Shown here piece after piece: positions 43,133-52,528 of a stretch of DNA of 64,000 nucleotides; position 1 is the stretch's first letter; each line of letters opens with the position of its first letter. The notes beneath the pieces were generated by a model, which ran no database searches, was not told the DNA's origin, and was given only the letters and a program-made list of their open reading frames with translations. This DNA comes from Candidatus Latescibacterota bacterium (GTDB lineage: Bacteria > Latescibacterota > UBA2968 > UBA8231). The translations under genes were made by a program, and so were the position numbers. Where the stretch lies: positions 1-64,000 of the forward strand of contig JAJEGS010000008.1 of assembly GCA_022819745.1 (NCBI GenBank), written 5' to 3'.

Positions 43133-44878
43133 ATGAGCCTCAATCCCTTCAAACCGTTCGCCTCGTACCTCCGTCCCTACCGCTGGGCCTTGGCTATCGG
43201 CCTAATCTTTTTGCTGGGCGAACAACTCGTTTCCGTCTCCATCCCCCTCGTCCTCGAACGCGCCATTGACCAATCCCGGGCCAGCCTAGATCAAGCCGCA
43301 CCGGACCTGACTTTCCTAACGCGCTACGCCGCCCTCATCGTCGGCTTGGGCTTAGCGCAGTGGTGCATGGCCTTTGGCATGCGCTGGCACTTGGCCGCCA
43401 CCTCGTACCGCGTCGAGCGCGACATCCGCCAGCGCTATTTCGCCCACCTGCTCACCTTGCCTATCGGCTATTTCCAACAGGCCCGCACCGGCGATTTAAT
43501 GGCGCGAGCGACCAACGACGTCGAAGCCGTCCAGCGCTACCTCAGCCACGGCTTCCGCATGTTCCTAAGCGCCATCCTCGGCTTCAGCTTCAGCATGGTA
43601 GCCATGTGTCTGTACGACTGGGAACTAACCCTGTACGCGCTGTTGCCCATGCCCATTATGACCGTGATCCTGCGCTTCGTGGGCAGCAGAGTGCGTCGGC
43701 GCTATCGCATGGTGCAAGAGCAATTTGCCGCCATTAGCACCTGCTTGCAGGAAAACCTCTCAGGCATGCGCGTGGTCAAGGCATTTGCCCGCCGCCGCGG
43801 CGAGATCGACCACTTCACCCAGCTCAACGACGAGTACGTCGAGCGCAACCGCAGCCTGATCTACCTCTACAGCACGTTTTTCCCCTTCACCTTCCTCATC
43901 AGCGGCCTGTCCATGGTGCTCATCTTGTGGCTGGGCGGCATTCGCGTCGTCGAGGGGACGCTCACCCTAGGGGCCTTTGTCGCCTTCAACGCCTACTTGA
44001 TCCGCATGAGCCGCCCGATGATGATGATGGGCCGCATCGTCGATGAATACCAGCGCGCCATGGCTTCCATGCTGCGCATTGAGTCCGTGCTTAAAGAACA
44101 ACCCCAGCCCGACCAGTACCAAGACGACGGCTTGGCGATCAAAGGCGAAATCGAATTCCGCCGTGCCTCCTTTGCGTACAATGGCCAAACCGTGCTGCGC
44201 GATATAGATGTTCACATTCCGGCCGGTAGCACCCTAGCCATCGTCGGCCGGGTCGGGTCGGGCAAGAGCACGCTGGCCCGGCTCATCCCCCGCCTCATCC
44301 AAGCCGGTGAGGGCCAAATTCTCATCGACGGCAAGCCCATTGAACAAATGCCACTGCGCGCCTTCCGAAATGCCATCGGCTACGTGCCGCAGGACACCTT
44401 CCTATTCTCCGAGAGCATCCGCGACAACATCGCCCTCGACTCGGCTGCTGCGGACGAGGTCGAACGCGCCATCGAGGTGGCCCAACTAGCCACGGACCTC
44501 AAGACCTTTCCCCAAGGGCTGGAAACCATCGTCGGCGAGCGCGGCGTCACCCTGTCGGGCGGGCAAAAGCAGCGCACGGCCTTGGCCCGTTCAGTGGTGC
44601 GGCAACCGAAAATCCTCATCCTCGACGACGCCTTGGCCAGCGTTGATACCCGCACCGAGGAGCAAATCCTCACGCGCCTGCGCGACATCATGGCCGAGCG
44701 CACCACCATCCTCATCGCCCATCGCATCTCCACCGTCATGGCCGCGGACCACATCATCGTGCTCGACGAAGGGCGCATTATCGAAGAAGGCACCCACGAC
44801 GAACTGCTCGCGCGCGATGGCCTATACGCCGACATGTACCGCCGCCAACACCTCACCGAGGAATTGAGCGACCTCTAA
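43133..44878 (+). CDS. heterodimeric ABC exporter subunit, degenerate ATP site
   Basis: This 581-aa half-transporter has six N-terminal helices (about 15-300) and a C-terminal ATPase. Walker A is GRVGSGKS (about 370-377), the signature is LSGGQKQR (about 473) and Walker B is ILILDDALASVD (about 493). The residue after the Walker B Asp is Asp, not the catalytic Glu, as in the degenerate site of exporters such as TM287/288 and BmrC/BmrD. It is probably a drug or lipid exporter in the inner membrane. It has no obvious Shine-Dalgarno; its stop overlaps the next start (TAATG). Confidence 0.9.
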   Translation: MSLNPFKPFASYLRPYRWALAIGLIFLLGEQLVSVSIPLVLERAIDQSRASLDQAAPDLTFLTRYAALIVGLGLAQWCMAFGMRWHLAATSYRVERDIRQRYFAHLLTLPIGYFQQARTGDLMARATNDVEAVQRYLSHGFRMFLSAILGFSFSMVAMCLYDWELTLYALLPMPIMTVILRFVGSRVRRRYRMVQEQFAAISTCLQENLSGMRVVKAFARRRGEIDHFTQLNDEYVERNRSLIYLYSTFFPFTFLISGLSMVLILWLGGIRVVEGTLTLGAFVAFNAYLIRMSRPMMMMGRIVDEYQRAMASMLRIESVLKEQPQPDQYQDDGLAIKGEIEFRRASFAYNGQTVLRDIDVHIPAGSTLAIVGRVGSGKSTLARLIPRLIQAGEGQILIDGKPIEQMPLRAFRNAIGYVPQDTFLFSESIRDNIALDSAAADEVERAIEVAQLATDLKTFPQGLETIVGERGVTLSGGQKQRTALARSVVRQPKILILDDALASVDTRTEEQILTRLRDIMAERTTILIAHRISTVMAADHIIVLDEGRIIEEGTHDELLARDGLYADMYRRQHLTEELSDL

Positions 44879-46656
44879 TGCCGCCGACCATCCGCGACGA
44901 GCAAGAAATCGACAAAAAATCCATCGACCTCCGCCTAATGGCTAGGCTGTTGGGTTTCCTGCGGCCCTATTGGCCTTGGGCGGCCTCGACGTTGTTGCTC
45001 ATTCTGGTGGCCTCATTAGCCCGCCAAGCCGGTCCCGTGCTGACCAAAATAGCTGTTGACGAACACATCGTACCCGGCGACTTGGACGGCCTAGGCACCC
45101 TCGTCCTGCTCTTCGCCGCGCTGCTGGTCGCTCAATTCGCCATTGGCTACGCCCAGAGCTGGATCACCAGCATGGTCGGCCAGTGGACCATGCGCGACGT
45201 GCGCTTGAACATTTTCACCTGCCTACAGCGCCTGCCGCTCAAATTCTTCGACCGCACGCCCATCGGCCGGCTGATGGCGCGCAATACCAGCGATGTCGAT
45301 GCGCTCAACGAATTCTTCACCTACGGTGCCGTCTCCCTAGTGACCGAAGCCGTCACCATCGCCTCTATTCTGTTTTACATCTTCTTCTATCTCGATGTCG
45401 AGCTGGGCCTGATCACCTGCGCCTTTTTGCCCGTGGCCTTTGCCGCCACCCTGTGGCTGCAAAACCGCACCTTCCAGGCCTTCCGCCAAGCCCGCACCCG
45501 CTTTGCCCGCTTCAGCGCCGATTTGCAAGAAACTTTGTCGGGTATAGAGGTAGTAAAACTGTTCAACTGCGAGCCGCGCAGCACCCGCCGCTTTAATGAA
45601 GGCACTGACGAATACCTCGACGCCCGCTTGGTGCGCACTCTGTACCACTCGGCTTACTTCCCCTTTATGGAATTGTGCGGTGCCGCCCTGATGGCGCTGG
45701 TGCTGTGGTACGGCGTCGGCCAAGTGCTGCGCGAGGAAATCGCCTGGGGCGTTCTGGTGGCCATGCTGCAATACGTGCCCCGCTTCTTCATGCCCATCCG
45801 CAACCTCGCCGAGGAATACGCCACCGTGCAAGTAGCCATGGCTTCCTCCGAGCGCATCTTTGAATTGATTGACGCCGAGCCAGAGCCGGTCGGCGGTTCC
45901 GTGAGCCATGAGCGCGTCGCCGGTGCCATCGAATTCCGCCACGTGTGGTTTGCTTATGAAGAGGAAGAGTGGGTCCTGCGCGACGTCTCTTTCTGCGCCG
46001 AACCGGGCCAGAGCTTGGCACTAGTCGGAGCCACCGGCTCGGGCAAAACGACCATCATCAGCTTGCTGTGCCGCTTTTACGAGATTCAACGCGGGCAGAT
46101 CTTGGTCGATGGCATCGACATCCGCGAGTGTAATGTGGAAGCACTGCGGCGGCGCTTTGGCTTGGTGCAGCAGGACGTCTTTCTCTTCGCCGGCGACATT
46201 GCCAGCAACATCCGCCTCGGCGCTCCCGAGCTGTCGGACGAGGCCATCGCGCAGGTGGCCCGCTACGTCAACGCCGACCGCTTTATCGACCGCCTACCCG
46301 ACACCTACCAGCACGACGTGCAAGAGCGCGGCGCATCCCTGTCTGCAGGTCAGCGCCAGCTTTTGTCCCTCGCCCGCGCCCTAGCCGCCGATCCAGACAT
46401 TCTAGTGCTAGACGAAGCCACCGCCCACATCGACACCGAGACCGAAGGCTGGATCCAAGAGGCCGTGGAAAAACTGATGCGCGACCGCACCTCCATCGTC
46501 ATTGCCCACCGCCTCTCCACCATCCGCAGCGCCGACAAAATCCTCGTGCTGCACCGAGGCCAGTTGCGCGAAGAAGGCCGTCACGAAGAACTCCTAGCCC
46601 AAGACGGCATCTACGCCCGCCTGCATCAATTGCAATACAACGAAGCGCTCACCTAG
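44878..46656 (+). CDS. heterodimeric ABC exporter subunit, catalytic ATP site
   Basis: This 592-aa partner has six helices and an ATPase with Walker A GATGSGKT (about 384-391), Walker B ILVLDEATAHID (about 507) carrying the catalytic Glu, and a signature LSAGQRQL in which the second Gly is Ala. In the heterodimer the good Walker motifs here would pair with LSGGQ of the first subunit, and the degenerate ones with LSAGQ. That is exactly the asymmetry known for BmrCD/TM287-288-type exporters. The two genes are translationally coupled. Confidence 0.9.
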   Translation: MPPTIRDEQEIDKKSIDLRLMARLLGFLRPYWPWAASTLLLILVASLARQAGPVLTKIAVDEHIVPGDLDGLGTLVLLFAALLVAQFAIGYAQSWITSMVGQWTMRDVRLNIFTCLQRLPLKFFDRTPIGRLMARNTSDVDALNEFFTYGAVSLVTEAVTIASILFYIFFYLDVELGLITCAFLPVAFAATLWLQNRTFQAFRQARTRFARFSADLQETLSGIEVVKLFNCEPRSTRRFNEGTDEYLDARLVRTLYHSAYFPFMELCGAALMALVLWYGVGQVLREEIAWGVLVAMLQYVPRFFMPIRNLAEEYATVQVAMASSERIFELIDAEPEPVGGSVSHERVAGAIEFRHVWFAYEEEEWVLRDVSFCAEPGQSLALVGATGSGKTTIISLLCRFYEIQRGQILVDGIDIRECNVEALRRRFGLVQQDVFLFAGDIASNIRLGAPELSDEAIAQVARYVNADRFIDRLPDTYQHDVQERGASLSAGQRQLLSLARALAADPDILVLDEATAHIDTETEGWIQEAVEKLMRDRTSIVIAHRLSTIRSADKILVLHRGQLREEGRHEELLAQDGIYARLHQLQYNEALT

Positions 46657-46682
46657 CCTACCCTCTCAACGAAGAAAAACCT

Positions 46683-47192
46683 ATGGCCACCTACTACCCT
46701 TCCATCACCGATGACCAAGCCGCACTGATCCGCAACGCGCCGCTGTTCTTCGTCGCCTCCACCGACCCCGCGCTCGCACCCGGTCCCGAAGGCATTGGCC
46801 CGATCAACCTCTCGCCCAAAGGTGGCGTGCCGCTGCACGTGATTGATCCCAACCGCGTCGCCTTCCTCGACTACTTGGGCAGTGGCAACGAAACAGCGCG
46901 TCATGCGATAGCCGGTGGCCCGATTACCGTTATGGTCTGCTCTTTTGAAGGAGAAGACGCCGGCATCATTCGCCTCTACGGCAAAGCCACAGCTACCCCG
47001 CTCGAAGAATCACCCCACGCCGCATTGCTCCTGCAAACAGAGTCCGAACACCTGCGCACCAAACGCCAAGTAATCGAAGTCGAAGTCGAACTGACCGGCA
47101 CTAGCTGCGGCTACGGCGTCCCAGTAATGGAATTAGTGCGCGAGCGCCGCGTCGAAGACCGAGGCCGCCGCTACAAGGATCGAAAAAAATAA
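46683..47192 (+). CDS. pyridoxamine 5'-phosphate oxidase-fold protein
   Basis: This 169-aa protein of the PNPOx-like flavin-binding split barrel has FFVASTDP (about 22-29), INLSPKGGVPLHVIDPNRVA (about 42-61), FLDYLGSGNETARHA (about 62-76) and IIRLYGKATAT. It binds FMN or F420 in most relatives; the substrate cannot be predicted. It lies 26 bases after the exporter genes, possibly in the same operon. Its TAA is part of a short repeated sequence. Confidence 0.85.
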   Translation: MATYYPSITDDQAALIRNAPLFFVASTDPALAPGPEGIGPINLSPKGGVPLHVIDPNRVAFLDYLGSGNETARHAIAGGPITVMVCSFEGEDAGIIRLYGKATATPLEESPHAALLLQTESEHLRTKRQVIEVEVELTGTSCGYGVPVMELVRERRVEDRGRRYKDRKK

Positions 47193-47218
47193 GACGACGC
47201 GGTTAGAAAAGTCCTAGG
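47183..47218. repeat. short dispersed sequence, copy 1
   Basis: An A-run followed by TAAGACGACGCGGTTAGAAA and AGTCCTAGG closely matches 53899-53933. It spans the stop codons of both convergent flanking genes. Confidence 0.6.
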
Positions 47219-47741
47219 AGGAGAGCATTTCGGCTATTTCATCAAGATACTCTTTAAGAGACAATCCGTGGCTTCTTGCCAAAATAGCTAGCGTATCAAT
47301 CTTTGTCCGCTCCCCCTTTTCAATCCTTCGCACATGGCGTTCAGAAAGCCCTCGTATCTCGGTTTGCTTAAGCCCGTACTGCTTGCGCAATGCGGCAACG
47401 GCCTCTCCGAAGCGGAGGTCGTACATCAGTCTATCCCGATCCTTTTTCTCACGCCATGCTTCGTCTTTTAGGTAGCGAATAGCATCTAGGTCAATGTGTA
47501 CATCAACATCAGGCCAATGTATATAACTGCCTTCACTGGAAATAGTAAATGAAGAACGCTGTTGGGATGGAATGCGCTCCAGGGCGAGCATTTCGGCAAA
47601 ACCCACTCTGAATAGGGTGTTATCACACGCCACGATAAAGAGTTCCTCATCTACGACTTGTGCATCGGCAATGAGTTGATCGGGACATCCAAGACTCCAA
47701 GCCGTTAGCACGCGCCTTGGTACGTCCTTAGTCGAATGCAC
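47214..47741 (-). CDS. DUF2442-like domain fused to an XRE-type HTH
   Basis: This 175-aa protein has an N-terminal DUF2442-like part (about 28-98: QVVDEELFIVACDNTLFRV, IHWPDVDVHIDLDAIRYL). The C-terminal helix-turn-helix (about 112-170: AVAALRKQYGLKQTEIRGLS, VRRIEKGERTKIDTLAILA) is of the Cro/CI type. DUF2442 proteins often pair with toxin-like DUF4160 partners; here it is fused to a DNA-binding domain and stands alone, so an antitoxin or regulator role is inferred. It runs in the same direction as the SDR gene upstream (6-base gap). Confidence 0.75.
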   Translation of the reverse strand: MHSTKDVPRRVLTAWSLGCPDQLIADAQVVDEELFIVACDNTLFRVGFAEMLALERIPSQQRSSFTISSEGSYIHWPDVDVHIDLDAIRYLKDEAWREKKDRDRLMYDLRFGEAVAALRKQYGLKQTEIRGLSERHVRRIEKGERTKIDTLAILARSHGLSLKEYLDEIAEMLSS

Positions 47742-47747
47742 GAGAAT

Positions 47748-48548
47748 TCAGTCCAGAACCATGCCACCGCTGACGTTTATCGTCTGGCCAGTGACGTTGC
47801 GCGCTTCGTCGGAGGCGAGGAAGGCGACCATGTTGCCGATGTCCTCAGGCGTCTGCTCGCGCTGCATTGGCGTCGAGTTGGCGATGAACAGGTCGAACAC
47901 CTCGCGGGCGCTTTTGCCGGCATAGGTGGGATCTACCTCGGCGATCTTCGGCGCCAGCGTGTGCCAGAAGTTGGTCCACACGAACCCAGGGCATACGGCG
48001 TTGACGGTGATGTTGTGCGGCCCCAAGTCCTTGGCGGTCAGCCGCGTCAGGCTGAGCATCGCGTTCTTGGCGGCCGCGTAGGTCGGCAAGAAGGTCGGGT
48101 CGCGTTTGGCCGCGGCGGAAGAGATGTTGATGATCTTGCCGTAGCGGCGCTCGATCATGTGCGGGGCGATCGCCTTGCAGAGGAAGAAGGGAGCCTTGAC
48201 ATGTATGTCGTAGTTGCTGTCCCACTCCTCTCCAGTGAAGTTGGTGAACGGAGCGCCGACGATGGTGCCGAAGTGGCCGGCGTTGTTGACGAGGATGTCG
48301 ATGGCACCGAAGCGCTTGATCGCCTGCGCGACGAGATCCTGGCAGGCGGATTCATCCGTTATGTCTGCGGTGATGGCGACCGCGGTGGCTCCTTCGCTGG
48401 CGAGCTGGTCGGCAGTGGCCTGCGCCCTGTCGCCGTCGATGTCGGTCGCCACAATGGCCGCCCCTTCGCGCGTCAGGCATTTCGATATGCCGAGGCCCAT
48501 GCCGCCTCCGGCACCGGTGACGATGGCTGTCCTGTCTTTGAGTCGCAT
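47748..48548 (-). CDS. short-chain dehydrogenase/reductase (FabG-like)
   Basis: This 266-aa classical SDR has the cofactor motif TGAGGGMG (about 11-18), D-I-D-G after strand 2 (favouring NAD), NNAG (about 89-92), catalytic Ser in ISSAAAK, YAAAK (about 158-162) and PGFVWTNF. The end ASDEARNVTGQTINVSGGMV is typical. AAGGGAG lies before the ATG. A longer-than-usual loop after the PG motif (about 195-225) could shape a substrate pocket. The substrate is unknown. Confidence 0.92.
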   Translation of the reverse strand: MRLKDRTAIVTGAGGGMGLGISKCLTREGAAIVATDIDGDRAQATADQLASEGATAVAITADITDESACQDLVAQAIKRFGAIDILVNNAGHFGTIVGAPFTNFTGEEWDSNYDIHVKAPFFLCKAIAPHMIERRYGKIINISSAAAKRDPTFLPTYAAAKNAMLSLTRLTAKDLGPHNITVNAVCPGFVWTNFWHTLAPKIAEVDPTYAGKSAREVFDLFIANSTPMQREQTPEDIGNMVAFLASDEARNVTGQTINVSGGMVLD

Positions 48549-48580
48549 GCTGGTCTCCCTTGGTTTTTTTAGAACGTATC

Positions 48581-48598
48581 GAAAAAATAAACCGCGCC
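48581..48598. repeat. short dispersed sequence, partial copy
   Basis: GAAAAAATAAACCGCGCC matches the first half of the repeat at 53899-53933 and lies upstream of the SDR gene. Confidence 0.4.
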
Positions 48599-48653
48599 GT
48601 GTACCCGACCCTCGGGTGCGCCTGAGAGTTGATGTCCCTACTGAAGGCGGCGG

Positions 48654-49634
48654 TCAGTCGTCCAAGACGCGATCCTGGCCGGCCGAGGCCTCGTCGAGAC
48701 GGGCCCGGTCCTCCGGCGTGATCGACCAGCCCACCGCGCCGACGTTCTCCTCCATGTGAGCCACCGTATCGCCGCCGGTGATAGCCGCCGTCACCTCGGG
48801 GTGAGAGAGCACCCAGTTGATCGCCGTCTGCGCCACGGTGCGGCCGTGGGCGTCCGCGATCTGCCGCAAAATCTCCAAGGTTCGGCACCCCGCCTCGTTG
48901 AGGTCCTGCTCTATGTCGCCGACGCGCTGGGAGGCGTACAGGGTGCCGTCCGGCGGCGGCTCTCCGGGGGTATACACGCCAGAGAGCAGACCCACGCCCA
49001 AGGGGCTGTAGGTCATAACCCCGAAGCCTTGGTCGCGCTGCGCCGGCCACATCTCGCGCTCCAGTTCCCGGTTGAGGAGGTTGTAGGGGTTCTGGATACA
49101 GAGCAGGGGATCGAGCCCGAGGCGGTCCTGCGTCCACAGCGCCTTGAGCACCTGCCAGGCTTGGAAGTTGGAGACGCCCACGTAGCGCGTCTTGCCAGCG
49201 CACACCACGTCGTCCAAGGCGCGCAGCGTCTCCTCAAGGGGAGTCTCGTCGTCGTACATGTGCAGGATATAGACGTCGATGTGATCCGTCTCAAGGCGGG
49301 CCAAGGTGCGGTCGATCTCCCGCATGATGTGATAGCGCGACAGACCGGCGTCGTTGGGCCCGTCGCCGACGCGGCTAGCCACCTTCGAGGTGACCACGAG
49401 GTCGTCGCGATGCCGCCTAAGGACGCGCGCTAGGACCTGCTCCGACGTACCGCGAGTCTCGTACACATCCCCGAACCCGTAGATGTTGGCGCAGTCGATG
49501 AAGTTGATCCCCAACTCGACGGCCCGCTCGATGGCGCGCTCGGCCTCGTCGGCGTCCTCTTGGCCGCGCAGGCCCAAGCCGTAGGCCAGACGCGACACCT
49601 TCAGGCCAGAACGGCCGAACTTGACGTATTCCAT
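48654..49634 (-). CDS. aldo/keto reductase
   Basis: This 326-aa AKR has the tetrad D47 (NFIDCANIYG), Y52, K84 (VTSKVA) and H125 (YILHMY), plus G-V-S-N-F and a late EENVGAV cofactor region. AGGAGGAG precedes ATG 49634. It resembles the YajO/Gfo-like AKRs that act on sugars and aldehydes with NADP(H). It is about 100 bases upstream of the SDR gene on the same strand, and the two may act on one substrate. Confidence 0.9.
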   Translation of the reverse strand: MEYVKFGRSGLKVSRLAYGLGLRGQEDADEAERAIERAVELGINFIDCANIYGFGDVYETRGTSEQVLARVLRRHRDDLVVTSKVASRVGDGPNDAGLSRYHIMREIDRTLARLETDHIDVYILHMYDDETPLEETLRALDDVVCAGKTRYVGVSNFQAWQVLKALWTQDRLGLDPLLCIQNPYNLLNRELEREMWPAQRDQGFGVMTYSPLGVGLLSGVYTPGEPPPDGTLYASQRVGDIEQDLNEAGCRTLEILRQIADAHGRTVAQTAINWVLSHPEVTAAITGGDTVAHMEENVGAVGWSITPEDRARLDEASAGQDRVLDD

Positions 49635-49738
49635 GCTCTCCTCCTATAACTATCCCCGAAGTCGAGTTTCCTGACGCATTCACCTACTCTCACTTGGAAC
49701 GAGGGATCGAGCCTTCGCTCCAGCCGGGCGGAAATTTC

Positions 49739-50884
49739 TCAAGAAATGGAGCCTCCGGCAAAAGGATCGTCAACCTTCTTGGGAAGCCGCAACTTCTGAC
49801 GAATCTCCGCCACAATGGGGGCCACACTGTAGAACCGTCCACGCCGTTCGCCCTCGGGAACTAGAAGTTCTATATCCACCAGTACCTTCAAATCGCGGCT
49901 AGCGAGATTCTTGGACACATCCGCGCTTACCCGGTAGGACGAGTTGCGCACCCTAGTACCAAAGGCAGCCTGAATGAGGGCCAAGGCCATACGGTCGGGT
50001 AATCCTCTGGCAACTACCAGATCCGAGAGCTCTACATAAAGCCTTTCCAATTCTCGCATCCGATGGAGCAGTGTTTGCGCTTGTACATAGTGACCAGTTA
50101 AGCAGAAGCGAATCCACGGCTTAGCGTCGCGCGCTGGTTGCCATGTACCCCCCCCGACCTCCGACAATACGTCGTAATATTTTTGTTGATTGTGGCCGAT
50201 GTACTCTTCAATTGAAGAGAATGTTGGCGCGACGATCCCGTCACTGGCCAATACCGCAGTGTGGATACATCTGGCAGTCCGCCCGTTACCATCCGTAAAT
50301 GGATGCAGCATCGCCAAGTTCAGGTGTGTCATGGCAGCGCACAGGAAGACCGAATCGACCTGCTCGTTGTTTACGTAGTCTAGAAGCTCGTGGATGAGGG
50401 GCTCCAATTGGTCGCGATCCACTCCCTCGTGGACCAATTCACCGGTTCTGGTGTTTCGTACACCGACCCATCCGGGGCGGTACTGACCCGGATTTGCTTG
50501 CAAATCTGACTGACAGATCATGAAATGGACGGCCAAGAGTACGTCCTCGGTGATCATGAAGGATGGACTCTGACGGCGCTGGAGGATGTAGTCCATTGCT
50601 TCGCGGTAGCCGACGACAGCCTGCCACGTGTCACGGTCCGTGTTGGCGGGGTCTTCACGATCAATCGCGGCAATGGCGTCATCATCGGACACATTGATGC
50701 CTTCTATGCTATTGGATCCGGCAAGGGCCCGGGCCCGGGTCATACGGGCTAACAAGCCCGTCCAGCGGCGCGGCTCCGTAGCAACGTAGCGACGCAGATC
50801 GACTCTTAGGCGAGCCGTAGCTTCTTCTACCCGCTTCTCTTCATCGTCTAGAGTAGGATACGTGAACAACATGATCATAACCAA
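49739..50884 (-). CDS. Fic-domain protein (AMPylase family, class II)
   Basis: This 381-aa protein has the complete Fic motif HPFTDGNGRTAR (194-205) with the catalytic His. An N-terminal inhibitory helix motif S57-x-x-x-E61-G (GSNSIEGI) marks class II, where the inhibitor is in the same chain. The C-terminal winged-helix-like region (about 290-360) is usual for this group. Fic enzymes transfer AMP to target proteins; the target is unknown. No Shine-Dalgarno is clear, and several ATG codons are possible starts. It is flanked upstream by an AT-rich inverted repeat. Confidence 0.9.
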   Translation of the reverse strand: MVMIMLFTYPTLDDEEKRVEEATARLRVDLRRYVATEPRRWTGLLARMTRARALAGSNSIEGINVSDDDAIAAIDREDPANTDRDTWQAVVGYREAMDYILQRRQSPSFMITEDVLLAVHFMICQSDLQANPGQYRPGWVGVRNTRTGELVHEGVDRDQLEPLIHELLDYVNNEQVDSVFLCAAMTHLNLAMLHPFTDGNGRTARCIHTAVLASDGIVAPTFSSIEEYIGHNQQKYYDVLSEVGGGTWQPARDAKPWIRFCLTGHYVQAQTLLHRMRELERLYVELSDLVVARGLPDRMALALIQAAFGTRVRNSSYRVSADVSKNLASRDLKVLVDIELLVPEGERRGRFYSVAPIVAEIRQKLRLPKKVDDPFAGGSIS

Positions 50885-50888
50885 TTTG

Positions 50889-50931
50889 CAACTGACTTTA
50901 TATCGTTAATTAAATGACTATAAGTCAGTTG
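50889..50931. promoter_or_regulatory. inverted repeat upstream of the Fic gene
   Basis: CAACTGACTT (50889-50898) and AAGTCAGTTG (50922-50931) are perfect inverted arms around a 23-base AT-rich centre, starting four bases upstream of the Fic start. It could be an operator, for example for autoregulation through the winged-helix part of Fic. Bases 50932-51064 contain nothing I recognise. Confidence 0.5.
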
Positions 50932-51064
50932 TCAACTATATATGTTGCATGAAGTCGATCATGACGACAGGCATCCCAGTAAGGTATAGTTGCGGGCACG
51001 TATCCGGTCCGTATTAGTGTCCAACCCGCTCCTCCGTCCGGAATTGGATACTTCCCACGCCAAG

Positions 51065-52528
51065 TTAGAGGCGCCTTCCTCCGGCGAATCCATTGAATTC
51101 GTCCAGGAACCACTCGGCTTGCTTTGTCATAAAGACGCCGATCTCTTCCCCCTTGAAGGCGAAAGATACCCTGAGTCCTCCCAAGTAAATATCCGTGATA
51201 TAGACTTCCATGTTGAGCGTCTGCTCGTCGATCCACGCGGCCGAGGCTAGGCAATCGTATTCAATGCCCGGGATCGAGCCGATCTGTTCGCCGAAGTAAT
51301 TGCGTTGAGGGAACTTGCCAGACAGCACGCGCCCGATACCGAACCGCAGCACATTGTCGCCCTGACCGTTGGTGTACTCCCAGGTGCCCTCATCTTCCTT
51401 GAAGGACAGGCGCATCCGCGTAATCCCCATCGGGTTGTCTTCCAAAGCATACCAAGCTCCATTGACTTCCAAAGCCGCCCTTGCGTCGGGCTCCCCAAGA
51501 ATCGGCAGAACGGCCAGCCGCTCGATCTTATCGGCGAGTTCCGCGTGGGCATCGCGTTCTTCGGCAAGCGGTGCGTCTGCTAGGTGGGGGTAGAGTTCCT
51601 CGCGCATCACGGCCGGAATGGCGCTGCCGGTCGGTGCGCCCTGTGTGTCGGCGATGCACGTGAACAGAAACTCTTGGTCGGGAAAACAGATGGCGTACTG
51701 ACTGCCCATCCCGCGGAAGGAGAAGCCGTTCTCTTTTTCTCGCCAGATCTGATATCCATACCCGCAGTTCCCCCGGATGGCGTTGTCGATCTGGCAGGAG
51801 GTCGCGGCGCGTACGTACGCCTCCGGGAGGACCCGTTCATCGCCCCACATGCCACCGTTCATGCAGGCGAGTGCGACTCTGGCTATATCGCGTAGCGTAC
51901 AGATGACCCCCGATCCGCCCCACGACACGCCCTCGGGCGTGCGGATGCACCATGCGTCAGCGGAGAATCCGATCCGGTCCAGAAATCGCGGTCGCATGTA
52001 ATCCAAAAAGGGCAGGCCAGCAAGCCGTTCGACCGTGGCCGTGAGCACCACGGTTGCCGCGGTGTCGTACGCAAAGATCGTTCCGGGAGGATGCGAGGGG
52101 GTCCGGTTGAAGAAGGTCCAGACCCAGTCTGGATCGCTGCGCGTATAAGAGGTTGTCGAATGGGGGGTCGCCATCGTCAGGAGATCCCGGACGGTCGAGG
52201 CGGCAAGCCACGGATGAAGTTCTTCCGGCAGTTTGTCCGGGAAGTATTCGGCGACCCGATCGTCGAGGGTGAGCCGGCCTTCGTCGATCATCATCCCGAC
52301 CGCCAACGCGACCAAGCTCTTGCTGACCGAATAGATCCGGTGTGTGCGTTCCGCCGTCCACGGGGCCCAGTATCCCTCCGCCGCGATTCTGTTGTGACGC
52401 ACCAGCAGGAACCCGTGCATGCAGATTCGCTCGGCGTCAATCCGCTGCAGGAAATTCAGGATCGCCCGCGAAGGTATTCCCTCGCTTTCAGGTGAGGACG
52501 CCGTTGTAAATACTTTTTCACTTCCCAT
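51065..52528 (-). CDS. beta-lactamase-fold serine hydrolase (CubicO / 6-aminohexanoate-dimer hydrolase type)
   Basis: ATG 52528 has AAGGAG five bases upstream and gives 487 aa. The catalytic S67-x-x-K70 (YSVSKSLVAL) is clear. The second motif reads Y-D-T where Y-x-N is usual. The protein also has SWGGSGVICTLRDIARVALA and a beta-rich C-terminal extension from about 345 (lipocalin-like, ALEVNGAWYALEDNP), which is longer than in minimal family members. No signal peptide is visible. Amidase or esterase activity is likely; the substrate is unknown. Confidence 0.85.
   Translation of the reverse strand: MGSEKVFTTASSPESEGIPSRAILNFLQRIDAERICMHGFLLVRHNRIAAEGYWAPWTAERTHRIYSVSKSLVALAVGMMIDEGRLTLDDRVAEYFPDKLPEELHPWLAASTVRDLLTMATPHSTTSYTRSDPDWVWTFFNRTPSHPPGTIFAYDTAATVVLTATVERLAGLPFLDYMRPRFLDRIGFSADAWCIRTPEGVSWGGSGVICTLRDIARVALACMNGGMWGDERVLPEAYVRAATSCQIDNAIRGNCGYGYQIWREKENGFSFRGMGSQYAICFPDQEFLFTCIADTQGAPTGSAIPAVMREELYPHLADAPLAEERDAHAELADKIERLAVLPILGEPDARAALEVNGAWYALEDNPMGITRMRLSFKEDEGTWEYTNGQGDNVLRFGIGRVLSGKFPQRNYFGEQIGSIPGIEYDCLASAAWIDEQTLNMEVYITDIYLGGLRVSFAFKGEEIGVFMTKQAEWFLDEFNGFAGGRRL

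Noticed and set aside
47736..48572. Long plus-strand open frame (278 codons) opposite the SDR gene
   Set aside because: It mirrors the SDR codons; the minus strand has TGxxxGxG, NNAG and YxxxK, so the coding strand is certain.
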